Positions 12,104-17,504 of a stretch of 17,504 bases of DNA are shown piece after piece. A program made the position numbers and the translations under genes. The DNA lies in the NCBI GenBank assembly GCA_050015895.1, contig JBEKAN010000038.1, positions 1-17,504 on the forward strand, written 5' to 3'. Numbering within the stretch: position 1 is the stretch's first letter; every line of letters starts with the position of its first letter. This stretch comes from JBEKOF01 sp050015895. Its GTDB lineage: Bacteria; Verrucomicrobiota; Verrucomicrobiia; Limisphaerales; Palsa-1400. The notes beneath the pieces were generated by a model. It saw nothing but the letters and a program-made list of their open reading frames with translations. It had not been told where the DNA came from and searched no databases.

Positions 12104-14564
12104 ATTCGAGCGCCTGAAAGAGGAGTTGAAATCGGAAACGGCCTTCTTCGAGGCCCTGGTCAATTCCACCCCGGATGGAGTTTTAGTGGTGGACCAGCAG
12201 GGCAGGCAGATTCTTCAAAACCAGAGGTTTGTGGAGTTGCTGAAAATTCCCCGCCAGATGGCGGACAAAAAGGACGACCAGGAACAGCTTCAGTGGTTCA
12301 AGGACACCATCAAAAATCCCGCACAGTTCCTTGACAAGGTCGCTTGTCTTTATTCCCATCCGAACGAAACCAGCCGCGATGAGATTGAACTCAAGGACGG
12401 GACGACCCTGGAGCGCTACTCCTCCCCCGTGGTCGGCAAAGACGGCAAATACCACGGCAGAATTTGGACCTTCCGGGACATCACCGGGCGCAAGCGCGCG
12501 GAAGAGGCGCTACAGGAGCGGGCGCACTTGGCTGTGCTTGAGGCCGAGGTGGGCACGGCGCTCACGCAGGGCGGGACGCTGGCAGAAATGCTCCGGCTGT
12601 GCGGCGAAGCCATCGTGAGACAGTTGGACGCGGCGTTCGCCCGCATCTGGACGCTCAATGAACGGGAGAAGATGCTGGAGCTGCAGGCCAGCGCCGGCAT
12701 GTACACGCACCTGGACGGCCCACATGGACGGGTGCCCGTCGGTCAATTCAAGATCGGACGGATTGCCGAGGAGCGAAAGCCGCATCTGACCAACCAGGTG
12801 GTGGGCGATCCGCGCATCGGCGATCAGGAATGGGCCGCGCGCGAAGGCATGGCCGCCTTTGCCGGTTATCCCTTGCTGGTCGAAGATCGCTTGGTCGGCG
12901 TGGTGGCCATGTTCGCCCGTCACACTCTGACCGAAACGACCCTGCAAGCGCTGGCCTCGGTCTCCAACAACATCGCCGTGGGCATCGAGCGCAAACTCGC
13001 GGAGAAAGCTTTGCGCGAGAGCAATCAGAAATTCCAAGACCTCTTCGAGAGTTCCCGCGACGCCATCATGACCGCGGAGCCTCCTTCCTGGAGGTTCACC
13101 TCCGGAAATCCGGCGGCGGTGAAAATGTTCGGGGCGAAAAGCGAGCAGGACTTTATTTCTCACTCGCCTTGGGAACTGTCTCCCGACCGCCAGCCGGACG
13201 GCCGCGCTTCCGCCGAAAAAGCGAGGGAGTTGATAGAGAAGGCGATGCGCGAAGGCTCCGGCTTTTTCGAGTGGACGCACCGGCGGATCGGGGGCCAGGA
13301 GTTCCCCGCCACCGTGCTCATAAGCAGGGTGCAGTCAGCCGGAAAGGTCTTGAGTCTGGGCACCGTCCGGGACATCACCGAGAGCAAACGCCTCGAAGCC
13401 CATTTGCTTCAATCCCAAAAGATGGAAACCGTCGGCAAACTTGCCGGCGGCATCGCCCACGAGTTCAACAGCATCATGACCGCCATCATCGGCCAGAGCG
13501 AATTCCTGCTCAACGATCTGTCGTCCAAGGATCCATTGCGCAAAAACGCCCGCGAAATCCGCCAGGCCGCCGACCGGGCCGCGGTTCTCACACGCCAGCT
13601 TCTGGCTTTTGGCCGCAAGCAAATTCTCCAGCCCGAAATCCTCGATCTGAACACCATCCTGGCCGACATGGAATCCATGTTGCGCCATTTGCTGGGCAAC
13701 AATACCGATGTCTCCATTCTCCCCGCCTCCGGACTCAAAGCGGTGAAAGCGGACGCCGGTCAAATTGAGCAGGTCATCGTCAACCTCGCCATGAACGCGG
13801 CCGACGCCATGCCCAACGGCGGCAAACTGACACTGGAGACGGCCAACGTGACGCTGGGCCCGGACTATGTGAGCCGTTTTCCCGAATTGGAGGCCGGCGA
13901 ATATGTCATGCTGGCCATCACAGACACGGGCATCGGGATGAGCCAGGAGGTCAAAGCGCGGGTGTTCGAGCCGTTTTTTACCACCAAGGACGTGGGCCGG
14001 GGAACCGGCCTGGGCCTGGCCGCCTGCCACGGCATCCTCAAACAAAGCGGCGGCCACATCAACGTCTATAGCGAACCGGCCCGCGGCACGACCTTCAAAA
14101 TTTACCTGCCCCGCGTCGAACCGCTCCCGCACATCCCCGCCCCGCGCCTGGACTCGCCGGATATGCCGCGCGGGACGGAAACCATTCTGCTGGCCGAGGA
14201 CGACCCGGCCTTGCGGGAGATGGCGGCCACCCTGTTGAGACGCCTGGGGTACACCGTCCTCACGGCGGCCAACGGCCTGGAAGCCCTGAACGTGAGGCAG
14301 CAACACGGCACCGGCCACATAGATTTGTTGTTTACAGACGTCGTCATGCCCGACATGGGCGGCAGGGAATTGTCCGAACGCATGCGCGCGTTGTTTCCGC
14401 GCACCCGGATTCTGTTCACCTCCGCCTGGACCGGGGGCGCCATCGCGCATCAGGGCGTCCTGGATCCCGGCGTGGCCCTCCTCCAAAAGCCCTTCACCCC
14501 CGGCGCCCTGGCCCGCAAAGTGCGCGAAGTCCTGGACCAGGACAAAATCGGCGCCGCCCCGTAG
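12078..14564 (+). CDS. Hybrid kinase, PAS-GAF-PAS-HisKA-HATPase-REC
   Basis: This soluble hybrid sensor kinase has 828 residues: PAS1 at about 20-134, GAF at about 150-312, PAS2 at about 320-432. HisKA has H461 in GGIAHEFNSIMTAIIGQSEFL. The ATPase domain has LAMNAADAM, DTGIGM (616-621) and GTGLGLAACHGIL, and the receiver has AEDDPALREM and D754 in LFTDVVMPDMGG. The H box reads HEFNS where most relatives, including the gene before it, have HDFNN. The kinase and receiver halves closely resemble the previous gene, so the two probably arose by duplication followed by exchange of input domains. The GAF domain shows no Cys or haem motif that would name its ligand. The gene overlaps the previous one by 26 bases, and AAAGGAAG at 12065-12072 supports the ATG. 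Confidence 0.92.
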   Translation: MQAPPPPDEFERLKEELKSETAFFEALVNSTPDGVLVVDQQGRQILQNQRFVELLKIPRQMADKKDDQEQLQWFKDTIKNPAQFLDKVACLYSHPNETSRDEIELKDGTTLERYSSPVVGKDGKYHGRIWTFRDITGRKRAEEALQERAHLAVLEAEVGTALTQGGTLAEMLRLCGEAIVRQLDAAFARIWTLNEREKMLELQASAGMYTHLDGPHGRVPVGQFKIGRIAEERKPHLTNQVVGDPRIGDQEWAAREGMAAFAGYPLLVEDRLVGVVAMFARHTLTETTLQALASVSNNIAVGIERKLAEKALRESNQKFQDLFESSRDAIMTAEPPSWRFTSGNPAAVKMFGAKSEQDFISHSPWELSPDRQPDGRASAEKARELIEKAMREGSGFFEWTHRRIGGQEFPATVLISRVQSAGKVLSLGTVRDITESKRLEAHLLQSQKMETVGKLAGGIAHEFNSIMTAIIGQSEFLLNDLSSKDPLRKNAREIRQAADRAAVLTRQLLAFGRKQILQPEILDLNTILADMESMLRHLLGNNTDVSILPASGLKAVKADAGQIEQVIVNLAMNAADAMPNGGKLTLETANVTLGPDYVSRFPELEAGEYVMLAITDTGIGMSQEVKARVFEPFFTTKDVGRGTGLGLAACHGILKQSGGHINVYSEPARGTTFKIYLPRVEPLPHIPAPRLDSPDMPRGTETILLAEDDPALREMAATLLRRLGYTVLTAANGLEALNVRQQHGTGHIDLLFTDVVMPDMGGRELSERMRALFPRTRILFTSAWTGGAIAHQGVLDPGVALLQKPFTPGALARKVREVLDQDKIGAAP

Positions 14565-14586
14565 CGGCGGAATCGAATCAAATTTT

Positions 14587-17004
14587 ATGAGAATCAACCC
14601 ACTCTCCGCGTCAAGAATCTTCATGGCCGGACTTTGCGCCTCCCTGGCGCCTGCTCTTGCTTATGGACAATCCGCCAGCTTCCCTTCCCAGCCGTACACC
14701 TGGAAAAGTGTCCAGATCAAGGGCGGGGGGTTTATATGTGGGATTGTCTTCAACCCCAGCCAGCCGGGCCTGGCCTACTGCCGCACCGATGTCGGCAGCT
14801 CCTACAAGTGGGACAACCAGGCCAAGGTGTGGGTCGCCCTGACGGACTGGGCCGCCGATGACAATCTGATGGGGTCGGAGAGCATCGCCACCGACTGGCT
14901 TGACCCGCGGCGCGTTTATATCGCGGCGGGGATGCATCAGAACGAGCCGGCGGCCATCCTGCGTTCGATGGACCAAGGCAAGACTTTTCAGACAGTGCAA
15001 GTGCCCTTCAGGATGGGCGGGAACGAAAATGGGCGGGGCGTCGGCGAGCGCCTGGCCATTGATCCCAACGACAGTGACATTCTCTATTTCGGCTCGCGCG
15101 CGGACGGGCTTTGGATCAGCAAAGACGCGGCGCTGACTTGGAAGAAGGTGGACAGCTTCCCGTCCGCCTCGGCGCCCGCCGTTCCCGCCGCCGCCGGCCC
15201 GCGCGCCGAAGCCGGCGCGGCGGCCCCGGCCCCGGGCGACGCGGCGGCGGGCGGCAGGCGCGGTCGCGGCGGCCCCGGTGGTGGCAGAGGCGGCGGGGTT
15301 GGATTGAGTTTTGTCGTGTTCGACCCCAACGTAGAAACCCTCGTGCATCCCACGAGAACCATTTACGTCGGCTCGACCGATCCCGGCGCCAGCCACCTGT
15401 TCCGCAGCGCCGACGCGGGCCAGACCTGGCAGCCCGTTCCCGGCCAGCCCGCGAACTTCATGGCCATTCATGCGTCGTTCGACACGCAGGGCATTTTGTA
15501 TGTGGTCTATGGCAACAGCCCCGGGCCGGGCGGCGCGACCGACGGCGCGGTGTGGAAATTCAATCCCAATAACGACGCGTGGACGGACATCACCCCGGTG
15601 AAGGACGCGAACCGGTTTCCGGGCGGCTACGGCGGCCTGGGCATTGACCGCCAGCATCCGGGCACGCTGGTGGTGGCTTCGTTGGACCGCAAGGACCCAA
15701 AACCGGGCGGGGAGGACGACGACCGCATTTACCGCACAACAGACGGGGGCCGGACTTGGACTGACATCAGCCCAAAATCCCACCGCGACTCGTCCGCCGC
15801 GCCTTATGTGCCCTGGGCGGGAGTGTATGATGCCAGCGTTCCGAAGCCCGAGGCGTCGGTCGGCTGGTGGATTGACGCGCTGGCAATTGACCCCTTTGAT
15901 TCCAAGCACGTTGGTTACGCCACCGGCACCATCATCTGGAACACGATGGACATGAACAACGCCGATTCCGGCGGCGACACTCATTGGACGATTTGGGCGG
16001 ACGGAATCGAGGAAACCGCCATTCTTGGCCTCATCAGCCCGACGGGCGGCGCGCACCTGATCAGCGGCTTTGGCGACATCAGCGGCTTCACGCACGACGA
16101 CCTGGATGTAAGTCCTCCGGATGGGCCGAACAAGCACCCGCTTTTCGCCAACAACTCCGGGCTGGATTTCGCCGAGAAAAATCCCAATGTCGTCGTCCGC
16201 ATGGGCAGCCAGCCCTTCCACCCTCCCTACGAGGGCACGATGGCGTACTCCTTGGACGGCGGACACAATTGGCAGCCCTTCACCTTTGGCGGACCGGCTG
16301 CCGAAGGCGGCAGACGGGGCGGAGGCGGCGGAGGGGGTGGCGCCGGGCGGGTGATCCTGTCGGCGGACGGCTCGGTTTTCATGAGCACGGGCGGGACCCC
16401 GCGAATCTCCACGGACCACGGCGCGACTTGGAAGGATGTGACGGGCCTGCCCGCCGGCCTTAGCCCGATTGCCGACCGCTCCAACCCCGCCAAGTTTTAC
16501 GCGATGGATTCCGCGGCGCATCGAATGTATTTGAGCACCGACGGCGGGGCGACGTTCACCAACGCCTACGAAGTCACCGGCCTGCCTGCAGGCGGAGGCG
16601 GCGGGGGCGGCAGGCGCGGCGGAGGCGGAGGCATGGGCATGGGATTGGTCGCCGTTGGAGGCCGGGAGGGAGACCTTTGGGTTGCGGGACAGGCGCTTTG
16701 CCATTCGAGCGATGGCGGCCGCACCTTCAAGGAAATCCCCAACCATCCAAACATTGGCCGGTTGAGCTTTGGCAAAGCCGCGCCGGGCAAAGACTATCCG
16801 GCCATTTTTGTGTCCAGCGGCGGCGGCGCGGGGGCGGGACTTTATCGTTCCGATGACATGGGCGCCACCTGGGTCAAGATCAACGATGCACAGCATCAAT
16901 GGGGCAACACCTTTACGTGCATCGCGGGCGACCCGCGCGTTTATGGACGCCTGTATGTCGGCACCAATGGCCGCGGGGTACTCTACGGCGACATCGCCAA
17001 GTGA
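14587..17004 (+). CDS. Secreted GH74-like beta-propeller (xyloglucanase type)
   Basis: This exported protein of 805 residues looks like a GH74 enzyme, a family that cuts the beta-1,4-glucan backbone of xyloglucan with two seven-bladed propellers. A signal peptide covers about residues 1-27 (cut near AYG-QS). The N-terminal signature runs from WKSVQIKGGGF through CRTDVGSSYKW to GGNENGRGVGERLAIDPN. D68 in RTDVG and D497 in GFGDISGFTHDDL match the two catalytic Asp positions of the family. At least nine Asp-box motifs are seen (SMDQGKTF, SADAGQTW, TTDGGRTW, SLDGGHNW, STDHGATW and others). Three Gly/Ala/Arg-rich inserts interrupt the blades at about 194-238, 568-588 and 669-686. Real xyloglucanase activity is inference, since related propellers have other substrates. 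It starts 22 bp after the kinase stop, without a clear ribosome site. Confidence 0.82.
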   Translation: MRINPLSASRIFMAGLCASLAPALAYGQSASFPSQPYTWKSVQIKGGGFICGIVFNPSQPGLAYCRTDVGSSYKWDNQAKVWVALTDWAADDNLMGSESIATDWLDPRRVYIAAGMHQNEPAAILRSMDQGKTFQTVQVPFRMGGNENGRGVGERLAIDPNDSDILYFGSRADGLWISKDAALTWKKVDSFPSASAPAVPAAAGPRAEAGAAAPAPGDAAAGGRRGRGGPGGGRGGGVGLSFVVFDPNVETLVHPTRTIYVGSTDPGASHLFRSADAGQTWQPVPGQPANFMAIHASFDTQGILYVVYGNSPGPGGATDGAVWKFNPNNDAWTDITPVKDANRFPGGYGGLGIDRQHPGTLVVASLDRKDPKPGGEDDDRIYRTTDGGRTWTDISPKSHRDSSAAPYVPWAGVYDASVPKPEASVGWWIDALAIDPFDSKHVGYATGTIIWNTMDMNNADSGGDTHWTIWADGIEETAILGLISPTGGAHLISGFGDISGFTHDDLDVSPPDGPNKHPLFANNSGLDFAEKNPNVVVRMGSQPFHPPYEGTMAYSLDGGHNWQPFTFGGPAAEGGRRGGGGGGGGAGRVILSADGSVFMSTGGTPRISTDHGATWKDVTGLPAGLSPIADRSNPAKFYAMDSAAHRMYLSTDGGATFTNAYEVTGLPAGGGGGGGRRGGGGGMGMGLVAVGGREGDLWVAGQALCHSSDGGRTFKEIPNHPNIGRLSFGKAAPGKDYPAIFVSSGGGAGAGLYRSDDMGATWVKINDAQHQWGNTFTCIAGDPRVYGRLYVGTNGRGVLYGDIAK

Positions 17005-17096
17005 GTGGTAAAACTGGAGGTCAAACCAATAGGAAAAATGAAATTACCCTGTGGCAGAGTCGCAGGGTGGCAAACCAAAGAACCCAAAGTCAAACT

Positions 17097-17504
17097 ATGC
17101 GTAATTCTCCCTGTCAAAATTGTTGTTCCCTCGCGTTGCCGGCCGGCATTTTCCGAGCCGGCTTTCTGGCCAAACTGGCCGCCGGCGCCGCCCTGCTGGC
17201 CGCCGCGGCTTTTGTTTCGCCGGCGCGCGCGCAGGGCAGTTACTCCAACTTCAGCGTCTGCGTCTATTTCCGGTATCAGGAGGTCAGCTCCATCCCCGGC
17301 AATCTGGCGCAGTTTTCCAACCAATGGGTCAATGTGGAAAAGCAGGTCAAGGTCGCCAAGGTCTATTTGGAAACCACCCGCAACAACCAGCTCGCCACCG
17401 CCGACCAAGTGGAAACGATGAAGAAGTTCTTCACCGACCGCGGCATCAAAGTTTCCGGCGGGATGGGGCTGACCGCCAATGAAGGCAACGGCTTCCAGTC
17501 CTTC
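17097..17504 (+). CDS. Secreted protein, 5' part only
   Basis: This is an open frame of 136 residues that runs off the right edge. After a short N-terminus with three Cys (SPCQNCCS) comes a hydrophobic signal segment (LAKLAAGAALLAAAAFV) with a likely cut after SPARA-Q. The mature part begins with an aromatic strand (SNFSVCVYFRYQEV). KVAKVYLETTRNN, an Asp/Gln-rich helix and a FFTDRGIKVSGGMGLT strand follow. The alternation of strands and helices and the 'KVYLE..R' and 'RGI.V.GG' phrases suggest a TIM-barrel, glycoside-hydrolase-like protein, but I cannot name a family. It follows the GH74-like gene by 92 bp on the same strand, so the two may work on the same polymer. There is no clear ribosome binding site, so the start is uncertain. 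Confidence 0.65.
   Translation, partial: MRNSPCQNCCSLALPAGIFRAGFLAKLAAGAALLAAAAFVSPARAQGSYSNFSVCVYFRYQEVSSIPGNLAQFSNQWVNVEKQVKVAKVYLETTRNNQLATADQVETMKKFFTDRGIKVSGGMGLTANEGNGFQSF

Noticed and set aside
10448..12169. A 573-codon minus-strand open frame inside the REC-kinase-REC gene
   Set aside because: It is a shadow frame in GC-rich DNA. All catalytic motifs lie on the plus strand.
14611..16899. A 762-codon minus-strand open frame inside the GH74-like gene
   Set aside because: The plus strand encodes a signal peptide, catalytic Asp motifs and Asp boxes. The minus product is Arg/Ala/Gly-rich with no domain.
17005..17421. A 138-codon plus-strand frame after the GH74-like gene
   Set aside because: It lies in another frame than the signal-peptide-bearing frame from 17097, and its product is Arg/Pro-rich with no structure.

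Overview
This window looks like chromosomal DNA from a GC-rich, free-living Gram-negative bacterium. A Verrucomicrobiota-type soil or freshwater organism is my best guess. The clues are long multi-PAS sensor kinases, a kinase with an R-T-x-x-A coil of the 'RTEQA' type, a secreted GH74-like propeller with Gly/Arg-rich loops, and several genes without a clear Shine-Dalgarno site. The phylum is inferred from gene style only. I see no rRNA, tRNA, CRISPR array or intact insertion sequence.

Left part (1-4798), accessory and housekeeping odds and ends. Bases 1-616 are non-coding and full of small inverted repeats and terminator-like hairpins. A HigB/HigA-type toxin-antitoxin pair follows (643-1349), with a perfect 18-bp palindrome just before the toxin start. 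A 16-bp direct repeat brackets the pair. Next come an AAA/DUF4143 ATPase (1467-2714) and a TrmN6-like N6-adenine methyltransferase (2719-3690). Convergent to these is an orphan five-helix cytochrome b subunit resembling SdhC (3720-4613, minus strand) with an unusual Cys-rich N-terminus.

Middle part (4799-14564), a dense signalling block, all on the plus strand. A PAS-PAS NarL-type histidine kinase overlaps its LuxR/NarL response regulator by four bases. A 755-bp gap follows with a GacA-box-like palindrome, tandem TAGGACT boxes next to a sigma70-like promoter, strong hairpins and perhaps one small ORF. Then comes a tightly packed run of four genes: a kinase with thirteen heptad repeats and three PAS domains, an Rcp1-like single-domain receiver, a REC-kinase-REC hybrid, and a PAS-GAF-PAS-kinase-REC hybrid. 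Together the block has four transmitter His residues and five receiver Asp residues, but only one DNA-binding output (the LuxR regulator) and no HPt domain.

Right part (14587-17504), secreted proteins. A GH74-like (xyloglucanase-type) double beta-propeller begins only 22 bp after the last kinase. It is followed by the start of another secreted protein that runs off the window. The spacing suggests that the kinase operon reads into, or controls, extracellular polysaccharide breakdown. That link is inference.
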